This document shows, in pieces, positions 41,030 through 50,114 of a DNA stretch of 64,000 nucleotides. A program made the translations under genes and the position numbers. Positions within the stretch are counted from its first letter, which is position 1, and each line of letters opens with the position of its first letter. A model generated the notes under the pieces. It worked only from the letters and a program-made list of their open reading frames with translations. It did no database searches and had not been told where the DNA came from. Source of the stretch: Methanomicrobium sp. W14 (GTDB taxonomy: Archaea; Halobacteriota; Methanomicrobia; Methanomicrobiales; Methanomicrobiaceae); contig NZ_JAGGMM010000002.1 in NCBI RefSeq assembly GCF_017875315.1, forward strand, positions 558,001-622,000, given 5' to 3'.

Positions 41030-42220
41030 TTAAAAATCACACTCCCTGACCTCTTTTTTATAGATCCAGTTTCTGAAGATTATTGGTGTTATTATTGTAG
41101 TAATAAGACTCATAAGAACAATTGAAACGTAAATTTCCTGGCCTATAAGTGCCAGATTAAGTCCCATGAGCGCTACAATCATTGCAACCTCTCCCCGGGG
41201 GGACATTCCGAACCCTATTGCGAGTGAATCCTTATTGCTGTAGCCCATAATCCTTGCAGGAACTGCACATCCGACGAGTTTTGTGATAACAGCAAGTACT
41301 GTAAGAGCTACCAGAAACAAAATGGCAGTTTCCGTCATAACGGAAATGTCCACCAGAATTCCAAGGGACACGAAGAATATCGATGCAAATATTATATACA
41401 GGTATTCTGCACCTTCTTCTATATCCTTGCTGTGTTTCAGTTTTATTCCGTTGAATGACACTCCTGCAATAAAAGCACCTATTATTGCTGATATTCCAAC
41501 GTATTCCGAGAGAGTTGCATAAAGGAATGCAATCATAACTGCAAAAATGAATACAAATTCGGGGTGTCTTTTTGCGATTTTTGTCCCGTCTATTTTCTCT
41601 ATCCATTTTGATATGAAGAATATCCCGAAGGCGCCTGCAGCTGCCAGAAATACTACCTGCTTTATGATAGTGATTGAAATGCCTGTAAGGGTAAAAGATC
41701 CCGATGCAATGTCAGATGTTACTGATAGTGCCAGAAGACTTAATACGTCATCTATTACTGCAGCGCCTATTATAGCCTTTGCAGCACCAGTGTTCAAAAG
41801 ACACATCTCACGAAGGACGTTTGCAGTTATTGCAATACTGGTTGCGGTAAGGGCAGTTCCGATGAAAAGAGAGCTTGTATAGTCAAATCCAAATGATATT
41901 GCAAGAAGATAGCCTCCTATCCATGGAATAACAACTCCGGAAAAACCAATTATTCCGAATTTGAGGTTTCCTATCTCTTTTATACTGAATTCAAATCCTA
42001 TTACGAACATAAGAATTACGGCACCGAGGCTTGCAATGCTCTGGACAAAATCGGTATATGTTATGAGACCAAGAAAACTCGGGCCGACCAGAAGGCCTAT
42101 TAGTATCTCACCTACTACTGCCGACTGGTTAATCTTTGATGCGAGAAGATATCCTCCTAAAGCTACGAAAAGCAGAAGACTCATCTGAAATTCTATTGAC
42201 GGAAATACGCCTATACTCAT
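41030..42220 (-). CDS. Cation:proton antiporter (CPA2/NapA-type)
   Basis: A 396-residue integral membrane protein with about 12 hydrophobic spans from residue 10 to 385. It carries the CPA2 pattern: LIGLLVGPSFLGLI in span 2, FIGTALTATSIAITANVL (about 115-132, broken helix) and AAVIDDVLSLLAL (about 152-164) containing the paired aspartates that define electrogenic Na+/H+ exchangers. There is no C-terminal TrkA or nucleotide-binding domain. It probably exchanges Na+ for H+, relevant to a methanogen living on Na+ and H+ gradients. It converges with the PAS-GAF kinase. Confidence 0.9.
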   Translation of the reverse strand: MSIGVFPSIEFQMSLLLFVALGGYLLASKINQSAVVGEILIGLLVGPSFLGLITYTDFVQSIASLGAVILMFVIGFEFSIKEIGNLKFGIIGFSGVVIPWIGGYLLAISFGFDYTSSLFIGTALTATSIAITANVLREMCLLNTGAAKAIIGAAVIDDVLSLLALSVTSDIASGSFTLTGISITIIKQVVFLAAAGAFGIFFISKWIEKIDGTKIAKRHPEFVFIFAVMIAFLYATLSEYVGISAIIGAFIAGVSFNGIKLKHSKDIEEGAEYLYIIFASIFFVSLGILVDISVMTETAILFLVALTVLAVITKLVGCAVPARIMGYSNKDSLAIGFGMSPRGEVAMIVALMGLNLALIGQEIYVSIVLMSLITTIITPIIFRNWIYKKEVRECDF

Positions 42221-42423
42221 TATTTTTATTATTCGGTCTTTCTGTATATATCAGTTCTTTGAGTAATATATGACTATAAAAATAAAGATACGATATTGTT
42301 ATTGCCCTGAAAACCAGATATTATGAAAGAATGAAATACCCTGATGGGCAGATTATCCGGTTACAGATTTTCATATTTTTAGAAAGAATTAATTTTTAAT
42401 TCAACGTTTCTGAAGTGGTGCTG

Positions 42424-43008
42424 ATGGGAAATAAAGATGAAAACAGTGGTTTTACCGGTCTTGAAGCTGCTTTAATTCTTATTGCCTTTGTCGTGGTTGC
42501 GTCCGTTTTTTCATACGTCATCTTAAATGCAGGTTTTTTTGCAGTGCAGAAATCCCAGCAGGTCATATATTCGGCTGTTGAGCAAAGTTCTTCTGTTGTT
42601 ATTGCAGGTGACACCGTAAAGGGCCTGAAAAATTCGACTACCGGAAAGATTGACAGAATAATATTCAGTCTCTCCGCGCCTTATGCACTTCTTGACGTTA
42701 ATCTTAACAGCACTTCTGTCAGTTTTATGACCGATTCTCTTTTAAAAAAGATTGATAAGGCAAGTCCTTTGTATAATTCATCGGAACCGTCTCCCGGTAC
42801 ATGGAGTATAATATCAAATACCGGAGGGCCCTCATCGGGTACAGTATTATCAACAGGTAAATCCGCGAGCCTTATGATAAACCTTCCACCTGACGCCCAG
42901 ATATCACCGGGAGATAATTTCAGGGTAAATGTCCTGTTGACTCCTGGCCCTTCTGTTGCCATAGACAAAAAAGCGCCGGCAGGTTTTGATGATACTGTCG
43001 TTATGTGA
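42424..43008 (+). CDS. Archaellin-like (FlaB family) protein
   Basis: A 194-residue protein with a class III signal peptide: a charged start (MGNKDENSG) before the cleavage site, then FTGLEAALILIAFVVVASVFSYV (about residues 10-32), the hydrophobic assembly helix of archaellins. The pilin/archaellin peptidase would cut after the glycine. The rest is a Ser/Thr-rich beta domain (SVSFMTDSLLKKIDK..., FRVNVLLTPGPSVAI near the end) with N-linked glycosylation sequons such as NST. It has no neighbouring archaellum genes, so it is an orphan minor archaellin or an archaellin-derived pilin. Confidence 0.83.
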   Translation: MGNKDENSGFTGLEAALILIAFVVVASVFSYVILNAGFFAVQKSQQVIYSAVEQSSSVVIAGDTVKGLKNSTTGKIDRIIFSLSAPYALLDVNLNSTSVSFMTDSLLKKIDKASPLYNSSEPSPGTWSIISNTGGPSSGTVLSTGKSASLMINLPPDAQISPGDNFRVNVLLTPGPSVAIDKKAPAGFDDTVVM

Positions 43009-43043
43009 TTTTGGCAGCAAAATAATTCATTGAGGTTGTTTTC

Positions 43044-43700
43044 TCAGACGTATTGTCTTAGAATCACAATCCCAAGAATTAACGATACCACCAGACTTAC
43101 AAGTGCAATCTGCATTGATCCGTCGTTTCTTTTGTATATCCTGTTTAGCTCGTCATCTCTTGATTTTATAAGCCTTGAGAGTTCCTTTAACTTGTCTGCG
43201 ACATGGTCAGTATCGTCTCTTTTTAAAAATATTGTAATATCATTTAAGATATTGCGTTCCAGGGGGGGGAGATCGGAAAATGGTGTCTGGATGTCATTTT
43301 CTGAAATTATCCGGTCAAGTATCTTCTTCCATTCCAGAATTTCATTTTCGGTTGTCGACTGGGGAAGAACCTTTTCATCTTTTGATATTAGCGCAATAAG
43401 GTACTCCCGGAGGTACCTGGAAAGCCCGTAACGGTAATTGAGGTCATCATCGCTGAGGCCGGCAACTGCTTCGTATATATTTTCTATGTCTTCAAGTGTT
43501 TTAATCGATTCAAGCTGAAAGCCTTCAGTCAGACTTCTGAAAAATCTGGCTTTGAACCTTTTTTCCTGCCTGATGTCGTCTCTGTCGCGTATTCTTCCTG
43601 ATTTACGTTTTTTTACTGCTATGAGGGCTGTCACCATTATAATGAGATATACCAGAAATACTGCAGCAAGCAATGCGGGAAAAGGCAATGATATGTTCAT
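43044..43700 (-). CDS. Membrane protein with two terminal spans and a helical middle domain
   Basis: A 218-residue protein. Hydrophobic spans lie at about 8-29 (ALLAAVFLVYLIIMVTALIAV) and at the extreme C terminus (about 196-215, MQIALVSLVVSLILGIVIL). The middle (about 35-190) is soluble, charged and helical (RQEKRFKARFFRSL; KLKELSRLIKSRDDELNRIY), probably on the cytoplasmic side. No motif or family is recognised. The gene ends 35 bases from the archaellin stop, in convergent orientation. Confidence 0.6.
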   Translation of the reverse strand: MNISLPFPALLAAVFLVYLIIMVTALIAVKKRKSGRIRDRDDIRQEKRFKARFFRSLTEGFQLESIKTLEDIENIYEAVAGLSDDDLNYRYGLSRYLREYLIALISKDEKVLPQSTTENEILEWKKILDRIISENDIQTPFSDLPPLERNILNDITIFLKRDDTDHVADKLKELSRLIKSRDDELNRIYKRNDGSMQIALVSLVVSLILGIVILRQYV

Positions 43701-43868
43701 AAAATCCTCCAGGTATTAATTTTTGTTGATAGACTGATATATTCTTATTTAAATTAATCCGAAATATTAATGTGCCCAAAATAATATCTCATGTTGTATT
43801 TATCCGCAGTTTTTTTTATATAGGATTTTGCGGTATTATTTTATGTTAAAAGGAGTATTTTTACATAA

Positions 43869-44882
43869 ATGGATGAATCAGACAGAATAACCCTGGGTGT
43901 TGTAGCGCTGATATTTATACTGTCTTTTTTTGCATTCCGTGAGTTTTTAGGTGTTATTATCGTATCATGCTCATTTGCCGTGGTTCTTATGCCTTTACAA
44001 AGGTATATTTCCAGGTTTATGAAGCCCGGCTATTCTTCCGTCATAATCACGATTTTGGTTGGTTTTCTGGTGATCCTTGCTTTTTACGTGACTATTATCG
44101 TAATTTATCAGAATGCTGAGTATACCGCCGGAATGATAAATTCAATAACCGAATGGGTTAATTCGAAACTTTTTGCTGAAATGTCGGGATTTATGGGTAC
44201 ACCTTCTGATCTGTTTTCTGATTTTTTTTCCGACATATTCTCTTCCTTAAAGGACGATGCATTTGATATTGTTACGATGGTCCCTCTGGTAGTTGTAAAA
44301 GTAATGATATTCTTTCTGTCGATTTTTCTGTTTCTTATGTATGGTTCTGATATTTACAGGGAAATTTGGGGTATTATACCGCAGAAGTCGGTAAAGGATA
44401 TGCTTATACTGAAGAACAGCGTGACCGACATGCTTTATGCGATATTTAATGTTCACGTAACCGTAGCCGTTTTTGTATTTGTATTGTCATTCCCTGTATT
44501 TTATGTCCTTGGCTACGGTCACATTTTGTTTTATGCGGTTATTTCCGGAATACTTGCTTTAATACCAATTTTCGGCCCCGTATTCCTGATAATTTTCCTT
44601 GCACTTTTTGCTGTTTCAATATCTGACTGGCGTGGTCTTTTTATCATATTTCTCGTAGCATGGCCGTTTTTGTGTGCCATACCTGACTGGTGGATGAGGC
44701 CGGTTCTTATGGGAAAGAGAGCAAGTGCAAATGCAGTTCTTATGTTTATTGCATTCTTCGGAGGTATTGCAGTTATGGGAATTCTTGGGTTTATCATGGG
44801 ACCTATATTTATTGCACTTATGATTGCAGGATACAGGATAATTATTGAAAAATACGGGGAAAAAGAGAACTTTAGCAGATAA
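43869..44882 (+). CDS. AI-2E (PerM) family transporter
   Basis: A 337-residue protein with seven to eight hydrophobic spans. The family's layout is clear: N-terminal spans (IFILSFFAFREFLGVIIVSC, YSSVIITILVGFLVILAFYV), a polar loop (about 95-135), then the conserved C-terminal block GHILFYAVISGILALIPIFGP (about 217-237) and AFFGGIAVMGILGFIMGPIF (about 297-316). Members export small molecules or act as Na+/H+ antiporters; the substrate here is unknown. It is transcribed alone. Confidence 0.87.
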   Translation: MDESDRITLGVVALIFILSFFAFREFLGVIIVSCSFAVVLMPLQRYISRFMKPGYSSVIITILVGFLVILAFYVTIIVIYQNAEYTAGMINSITEWVNSKLFAEMSGFMGTPSDLFSDFFSDIFSSLKDDAFDIVTMVPLVVVKVMIFFLSIFLFLMYGSDIYREIWGIIPQKSVKDMLILKNSVTDMLYAIFNVHVTVAVFVFVLSFPVFYVLGYGHILFYAVISGILALIPIFGPVFLIIFLALFAVSISDWRGLFIIFLVAWPFLCAIPDWWMRPVLMGKRASANAVLMFIAFFGGIAVMGILGFIMGPIFIALMIAGYRIIIEKYGEKENFSR

Positions 44883-45040
44883 CCTTAGCTTTTTAGAGTT
44901 TGACATTTTAAAAGGCGTTTTGCTTTCTTTATAAACCACAACCATTTAATAATATTCAGGATATTTTCTTTGTATAAGTGATTTGCAATTAAAACTGCAG
45001 AAAAACTTGAATTGTGAAACTTAAAATTATGGTGATTAAT

Positions 45041-45220
45041 ATGGACTGGCTTGGAACTATTGCATTATTATTGGGAGTAATTTTGATTATTCTTGGAATC
45101 GGTATGACATTTCATATAGCTATTGTAGAACTAGTCATGACGTCTTTTATGGGTGTCATTGCGATAATATTCGGGCTGATTCTAGCAGTCGGCGGTGCAA
45201 TGATAGTCCGCGGTGAATAA
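45041..45220 (+). CDS. Small two-span membrane protein
   Basis: A 59-residue protein made almost wholly of two hydrophobic helices (about 5-23, TIALLLGVILIILGIGM, and about 32-54, SFMGVIAIIFGLILAVGGAMIV) ending in RGE. ATG 45041 is preferred, with GGTGAT a few bases ahead; ATG 45029 and GTG 45014 in the same frame would lengthen it by 4 or 9 residues. It resembles small DUF-type hydrophobic proteins of archaea, but no family was named. Confidence 0.6.
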   Translation: MDWLGTIALLLGVILIILGIGMTFHIAIVELVMTSFMGVIAIIFGLILAVGGAMIVRGE

Positions 45221-45333
45221 TAAATTACTTAAACATTTTATAAATCCGGCAATATCTGAATTAATTGCCTGCTGTCTGTATTACGGGGATGCAGAGATTT
45301 GAAAAATAGATCAGGGTTTTGGGAGAATTTACA

Positions 45334-47901
45334 TTGATAAGGGTTTTGCATGTCGACGATGACCCTTCACTTGTTGAGATTGCAAAGATTTTCCTTGAAA
45401 AAGACGGGGATATTCTTGTAAAAACGGCATTTTCCGGTTCTAATGCGCTTGAAATCCTAAAGGGTGAGTCTTTCGATGCTATAGTATCTGATTATGAAAT
45501 GCCCGCTCTGAACGGGATTGAATTTCTGAAAAGGCTTCGTGCTGAAAAAAATGACACACCTTTCATTATTTTCAGCGGAAGAGGTCGCGAGGACGTTTTA
45601 ATTGATGCTATAAACAACGGAGCTGACTTCTACCTTCAGAAAGGTGGCAGGCCGAAATCGCAGTTTGCCGAACTTAAAAATATGATCCTGCAGTCTGTAA
45701 AAAGAAAGACTGCCGAGTCTGCTCTCCGTGACAGTGAAGAGCGTTACAGGGCTGTCGTTGAAAGCCAGACCGAGCTTATATGCAGGTTTTTGCCTGACGG
45801 GACTCTGAAATTTGCAAATGATGCATTCTGCCGTTATTACGGACTAAATCCCAGAGATTACCCCGGGAAAAAATTTGTTTCCGGTGATTTGTCCATTGGT
45901 AGTATGATTAGGGAACACCTCAAAAAACTGTCGCCAGGTTCTCCGTATGGTGATATTGAGCATGAGTTTGTCATGTCAGGCGGTGAAGTCCGCTGGCAGA
46001 ACTGGACAGACAGGGCTTTTTTTGATAAGAACGGCAATATTATTGAATACCAGTCTGTCGGAAGGGATGTTACCGAAGAACGGTTCATGAAGCAGTCTCT
46101 TCAGGAGAAGGTCAATTACGTTTCGGCACTGATGGACACAATACCTGCACCCGTATTCTACAGGGATACAAAAGGTGTTTATTACGACTGCAACCGTGCC
46201 TTTGAAGACCTTGTCGGTCTTTCCAGGAAAGATATTATAGGCAAAAACATTTATGATTTCTTTGATAAAGACCTTGCTGACCTTTATTCGGGAAAAGACC
46301 GTGAAATTATCGAAAATCCGCATATCCAGCAGTATGAAAATGAGATAAATAATTCAAAGGGGGAAAGGATAGACGTTTTGTTTTCAAAGACTGCAAGATT
46401 TCGTGCCAACTGGACTGTTGATGGTATTGTAGGGGTAATTTTTGATATCAGCAACCGTAAAAAGATGGAAAACGAAATTGTCGAAGAGATAAATTTTATC
46501 CAGGCTCTAAAGGACAGCATACCGGCACCTGTTTTCTACAGGGACAGGGAAGGAATATATCATGACTGCAACCGCGCCTTTGAAGACCTTGTCGGTCTTT
46601 CCAAGAAAGATATTATAGGCAAAAACATTTATGATTTCTTCGATAAAGACCTTGCAGACGTCTATTCAAAAAAAGACCGGGAGATAATTGAGAATCCCCA
46701 TGTCCAGCGCTATGAATATGCAATAAATAATTCAAACGGTGATATAATTGATGTTTTGTTCTCCAAAACCGCCCTATTTAGTGCAGACGGAACCGTTTCC
46801 GGTGTAGTCGGTGTGATTCTTGACATAAGCGACAGAAAAAAGATGGAGCGTGCTCTTAGGGAGAGTGAAGAGAAGTTCAGGACGCTAGCTGATTATACGT
46901 ATGACTGGGAGTCATGGATAGGTCCTGACGGTAATATGATCTATATGTCCCCTTCCTGTTTCAGAATTACCGGATATCCTGTAAAGGATTTTTTATCGGA
47001 CACTGTTCTGATGATGAAAAAAATTGTTCATCCTGATGATCTCGAAATGGTCCTCGACCATTACAGGAACATTTCCGAGGCGGACAAAAGCATAAAACAT
47101 TTTGATTTCAGGATATTTACCGCCTCAGGAGAGATGAAATGGATAAGCCATTACTGCCAGCCCGTTTATCATGATGACGGCAGGTGGGCAGGGAGGCGTG
47201 AGACCAAAAGAGACATCACACTTAGAAAGGAATACGAAGACAGGCTGTCCAAACTGAATGAAAAACTGAATCTCCTTTCCAGCGTGACGAGACATGATGT
47301 TTTAAATCAGGTGACTGCACTTAACGGTTATATTGAGCTTCTGAAAGAACCTGAGAGTTATGACTCTTCTGTCACCGGCGTGCTTGAGAAAATCGAGATG
47401 ATAACGTCTACGATAAAGCACCAGATCTTATTTACCAAGGATTATCAGGAGACAGGAATTCATTCTCCGTCGTGGCAGAACCTTTTTGAGGTGTTTAATA
47501 TTTCAAAGAGTATGTTTGACACGGGGAGTCTTTTATTTGAGGTAAATGTCGACTCTAATCTTGAAATTTACGCCGACCCGCTGTTAGGCAAGGTCTTCTA
47601 CAATTTTATTGACAATTCTGTAAGACATGGCGGACAAAACCTGTCAATTCTGCGTCTTTCTTCAGTACGGGAGGAAAAAAGCCTTAAGATAATATATGAG
47701 GACAACGGTGAGGGAATTCTTCAGGAGAATAAAAAAAGAATATTTCTTAAAGGGTTCGGGGAAAATACAGGTTATGGTCTCTTTCTGATACAGTACGTGC
47801 TTTCGATAACCGGTCTTTTAATAGAGGAATGCGGGGATTACGGAAAAGGTGTCAGATTTGAAATAACCGTTCCGGAAGGAAAATTCAAAAATTCATGTTA
47901 A
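45334..47901 (+). CDS. Hybrid receiver-PAS sensor histidine kinase
   Basis: An 855-residue cytoplasmic protein. It starts with a receiver domain (MIRVLHVDDDPSLVEI, phospho-Asp in DAIVSDYEMPALNG about residue 51), then PAS regions at about 140, 265, 390 and 515, an acceptor helix LNLLSSVTRHDVLNQVTALNGY (about 645-666) and an HATPase domain (NFIDNSVRHGGQN, about 763; DNGEGILQENKKRIF; GENTGYGLFLIQYVL). PAS 2 and PAS 3 are nearly identical (listed as a repeat). Start TTG 45334 has SD GGGAGA; a TTG at 45319 is less likely. The order REC-PAS-HK, with the receiver first, is typical of methanogens, and the kinase core matches the one at 24368-27343. Confidence 0.88.
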   Translation: MIRVLHVDDDPSLVEIAKIFLEKDGDILVKTAFSGSNALEILKGESFDAIVSDYEMPALNGIEFLKRLRAEKNDTPFIIFSGRGREDVLIDAINNGADFYLQKGGRPKSQFAELKNMILQSVKRKTAESALRDSEERYRAVVESQTELICRFLPDGTLKFANDAFCRYYGLNPRDYPGKKFVSGDLSIGSMIREHLKKLSPGSPYGDIEHEFVMSGGEVRWQNWTDRAFFDKNGNIIEYQSVGRDVTEERFMKQSLQEKVNYVSALMDTIPAPVFYRDTKGVYYDCNRAFEDLVGLSRKDIIGKNIYDFFDKDLADLYSGKDREIIENPHIQQYENEINNSKGERIDVLFSKTARFRANWTVDGIVGVIFDISNRKKMENEIVEEINFIQALKDSIPAPVFYRDREGIYHDCNRAFEDLVGLSKKDIIGKNIYDFFDKDLADVYSKKDREIIENPHVQRYEYAINNSNGDIIDVLFSKTALFSADGTVSGVVGVILDISDRKKMERALRESEEKFRTLADYTYDWESWIGPDGNMIYMSPSCFRITGYPVKDFLSDTVLMMKKIVHPDDLEMVLDHYRNISEADKSIKHFDFRIFTASGEMKWISHYCQPVYHDDGRWAGRRETKRDITLRKEYEDRLSKLNEKLNLLSSVTRHDVLNQVTALNGYIELLKEPESYDSSVTGVLEKIEMITSTIKHQILFTKDYQETGIHSPSWQNLFEVFNISKSMFDTGSLLFEVNVDSNLEIYADPLLGKVFYNFIDNSVRHGGQNLSILRLSSVREEKSLKIIYEDNGEGILQENKKRIFLKGFGENTGYGLFLIQYVLSITGLLIEECGDYGKGVRFEITVPEGKFKNSC
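46120..46860 (+). repeat. Tandem duplication of a PAS module, unit 378 bases
   Basis: Two consecutive PAS coding units are offset by 378 bases (126 codons). The best-conserved part, about 46180-46330 against 46558-46708, is nearly identical at DNA level, including most third positions (CNRAFEDLVGLS(R/K)KDIIGK and NIYDFFDKDLAD in both). Flanks (46130-46170 versus 46508-46548) are less alike. This is a recent in-frame tandem duplication or a gene-conversion product. Confidence 0.8.
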
Positions 47902-48023
47902 ATATTATATAATATCTTTATTAGTCCGTTTTGTGGGGTATTGTCATTTGAATTTTTTGCCTTTCTTGTTTTCTTATACCCGGGTGCTTTTGCATTGAAT
48001 TGTCTTTTGCTTGAAACGTTTTT

Positions 48024-48042
48024 ATTGCCTATTATTGGCAAT
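48024..48042. promoter_or_regulatory. Inverted repeat at the pdxST promoter
   Basis: ATTGCC (48024-48029) and GGCAAT (48037-48042) are exact inverted arms seven bases apart, ending nine bases before the pdxS ATG and just after a TATA-like TTTTTATT (48019-48026). The position would let a regulator cover the start site. No regulator gene adjoins. Confidence 0.4.
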
Positions 48043-48051
48043 TAATAAAGT

Positions 48052-48948
48052 ATGAATTTTGAAGAACTCAGGCACGGGACTGAGCTTATAAAAAGAGGTT
48101 TTGCATCCATGCAGAAAGGCGGGGTAATCATGGATGTGGTAAACGCGAACCAGGCACGTATTGCCGAATCTTCGGGTGCCGTAGCTGTCATGGCTCTTGA
48201 AAGGGTGCCTGCGGACATAAGAAAGGCAGGAGGGGTTGCAAGGATGGCCGATGTCTCTATAGTCGAGGAGATAATTGATGCGGTTTCGATTCCTGTAATG
48301 GGGAAAGCGAGAATCGGTCATTTTGTTGAGGCGCAGGTCTTGGAGTCGGCAGGAGTCGATATGATAGATGAAAGCGAGGTTCTGACTCCTGCTGACGAGG
48401 AATTTCACATTGACAAGACGAAGTTTACTGTTCCGTTTGTCTGCGGCGCCAGAAACCTTGGTGAAGCCTGCAGGCGCATCAGTGAGGGTGCTGCAATGAT
48501 AAGGACAAAAGGTGAAGCCGGGACAGGAAATGTTGTTGAAGCAGTGAGGCATATGAGGGCTATCTCCGGTGCAATACGGTCTCTTGAAGGTATGGATGCG
48601 CAGGAACTCATGGCGTATGCAAGAAAAATAGAAGCACCGTTTGATATCGTCTGTGAGTGTGCAAAATTAAAGCGTCTTCCTGTTGTAAACTTCTCGGCCG
48701 GAGGCATTGCGACACCTTCCGATGCGGCACTGATGATGCAGCTTGGCGCAGACGGTGTTTTCGTTGGTTCAGGTATTTTCAAGTCCCAGAACCCTGAAAA
48801 GATGGCCGCTGCGATTGTTGAGGCTGTAAACAACTACAACGACCCCGAGGTCATTGCAAAGGCAAGCAAAAATCTCGGCGAGGCGATGCCGGGCCTTGAC
48901 GTTCATTCCCTTAAAGAGGATGAGGTGCTCTCAGTCCGTGGGAATTAA
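48052..48948 (+). CDS. pdxS: Pyridoxal 5'-phosphate synthase subunit PdxS
   Basis: A 298-residue TIM-barrel lyase that builds PLP from ribose 5-phosphate, glyceraldehyde 3-phosphate and ammonia. Conserved segments include the two catalytic lysine regions ([15 protein letters not shown], about 82-96, and [20 protein letters not shown], about 147-166), the phosphate loop [30 protein letters not shown] (220-250 region) and the C-terminal [14 protein letters not shown]. Length is standard. It overlaps pdxT, whose GTG start lies 11 bases before the pdxS stop, so the two subunits are made together. Confidence 0.95.
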   Translation: MNFEELRHGTELIKRGFASMQKGGVIMDVVNANQARIAESSGAVAVMALERVPADIRKAGGVARMADVSIVEEIIDAVSIPVMGKARIGHFVEAQVLESAGVDMIDESEVLTPADEEFHIDKTKFTVPFVCGARNLGEACRRISEGAAMIRTKGEAGTGNVVEAVRHMRAISGAIRSLEGMDAQELMAYARKIEAPFDIVCECAKLKRLPVVNFSAGGIATPSDAALMMQLGADGVFVGSGIFKSQNPEKMAAAIVEAVNNYNDPEVIAKASKNLGEAMPGLDVHSLKEDEVLSVRGN

Positions 48949-49525
48949 AATAGGTGTCCTTGCGCTCCAGGGCGATGTCAGTGAGCATATACGCTCCTTT
49001 GAGTCGGCCCTTGAAAACCTGGGCGTTTCAGGAGGTTCAAATGTTTTTGAACTCCGCAGTAAAGAAGCCATTTCAGGATGCGATGCCTTGGTCCTTCCGG
49101 GCGGAGAATCTACGACAATATCCTGTCTTATCGACAAAAACGGCATGAGGGAGGTTCTGGCAAATTTCAGGGGCGGATTTTTTGCTACATGCGCCGGTTT
49201 GGTTATTCTTGCCAAATCGACTGATGACGACCGTGTGAGGTCTCTCGGTGTTTTTGATGTCTCTGTCGGAAGAAATGCATTCGGAAGGCAGAGGGAATCA
49301 TTTGAGGTGCCTCTTGATATAGACGGGCTGGATAAGCCTTTCAATGCCGTATTTATACGCGCACCCGTGGTTTTGTCACATGGGCCGGGCGTGTCCGTGC
49401 TTTCAAAAACGCCTTTCGGCGTTGTTGCGGTAAGACATGGAAAACATATGGCGTTTTCATTCCATCCTGAACTTACACCGGATTTGCGCCTTCATGAGAT
49501 GTTTTTGGCAAATCTTATGAATTAA
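48938..49525 (+). CDS. pdxT: Pyridoxal 5'-phosphate synthase glutaminase subunit PdxT
   Basis: A 195-residue class I glutaminase supplying ammonia to PdxS. It begins [18 protein letters not shown] and has [13 protein letters not shown] (about residues 51-63), the nucleophile Cys in [13 protein letters not shown] (about 82-94) and the His-x-Glu of the triad in [11 protein letters not shown] (about 172-182). Start GTG 48938 overlaps the pdxS end; the longer open frame before it runs out of frame through pdxS. Insertion around [13 protein letters not shown] is somewhat longer than in bacterial PdxT. Confidence 0.94.
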   Translation: MGIKIGVLALQGDVSEHIRSFESALENLGVSGGSNVFELRSKEAISGCDALVLPGGESTTISCLIDKNGMREVLANFRGGFFATCAGLVILAKSTDDDRVRSLGVFDVSVGRNAFGRQRESFEVPLDIDGLDKPFNAVFIRAPVVLSHGPGVSVLSKTPFGVVAVRHGKHMAFSFHPELTPDLRLHEMFLANLMN

Positions 49526-49615
49526 TCATTTTTCTGGAAATTTCTAACCGGCAACAGATCCGGTTTCAGTTGTATAATATCTGTTAAGTTATCTATTTTC
49601 GTTTAGGAAGATTTA

Positions 49616-49638
49616 TTTAGATTATCAAACAATCTAAA
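49616..49638. promoter_or_regulatory. MarR-type operator (8-base inverted repeat)
   Basis: TTTAGATT (49616-49623) and AATCTAAA (49631-49638) are perfect inverted arms around seven bases. The element lies immediately after a TATA-like GATTTATTTAG (49609-49619) and 38 bases ahead of the marR ATG, so a bound dimer would overlap the transcription start. Self-regulation of the marR-ATPase operon is the natural inference. Confidence 0.6.
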
Positions 49639-49676
49639 AAGCATATAGTTTGAGTTTCAAAATATTTGGTGATCAA

Positions 49677-50093
49677 ATGAATGACATCGAGGAACTTAAT
49701 GAAAACCTTATGGAATTTTTCGACAGGTTTTCATCGTGGGAGAACTCCGTAATTCAGCAGGGATCGGTAAACGTTGCAGGAGCCCATGCGATTGAAAAAC
49801 TGGGGCATAACGGCAGCATGAGCATGAAGGATCTTTCAAAGGAACTTGGAGTTACAACCGGAACGACTACAGTCACAGTTGACAGGCTTGAAAAAGGCGG
49901 GTATGCAGTCCGTGACCGTCCTGAAAATGATCGCAGGTCATATATTATCAGGCTTACTGAAAAAGGAGATGAGGCTTACAGGGTTCACCACAGCCACCAC
50001 TTGAACCTGGCAGAGGAAATTGCTTCTGTTTTGTCAGACGAGGAAGTCCTGGCATTTATTGAGATTTTGAAGAAGGTAAATCCTGAAATATAA
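49677..50093 (+). CDS. MarR-family transcriptional regulator
   Basis: A 138-residue winged-helix regulator. The DNA-binding core is MSMKDLSKELGVTTGTTTVTVDRLEKGGYAVRDRPENDRRSYI (residues about 48-90), with the typical DRR wing motif; flanking helices form the dimer interface. The tail carries HHSHHLNLAEEI (about 104-115), a His cluster that could bind metal. ATG 49677 has SD GGTGATCA; the open frame is 9 codons longer upstream. The neighbouring heavy-metal ATPase starts 22 bases downstream, so this is probably a metal-responsive repressor of that pump. Confidence 0.82.
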   Translation: MNDIEELNENLMEFFDRFSSWENSVIQQGSVNVAGAHAIEKLGHNGSMSMKDLSKELGVTTGTTTVTVDRLEKGGYAVRDRPENDRRSYIIRLTEKGDEAYRVHHSHHLNLAEEIASVLSDEEVLAFIEILKKVNPEI

Positions 50094-50114
50094 AGTTTTT
50101 CGGAGTTTTTTGAA

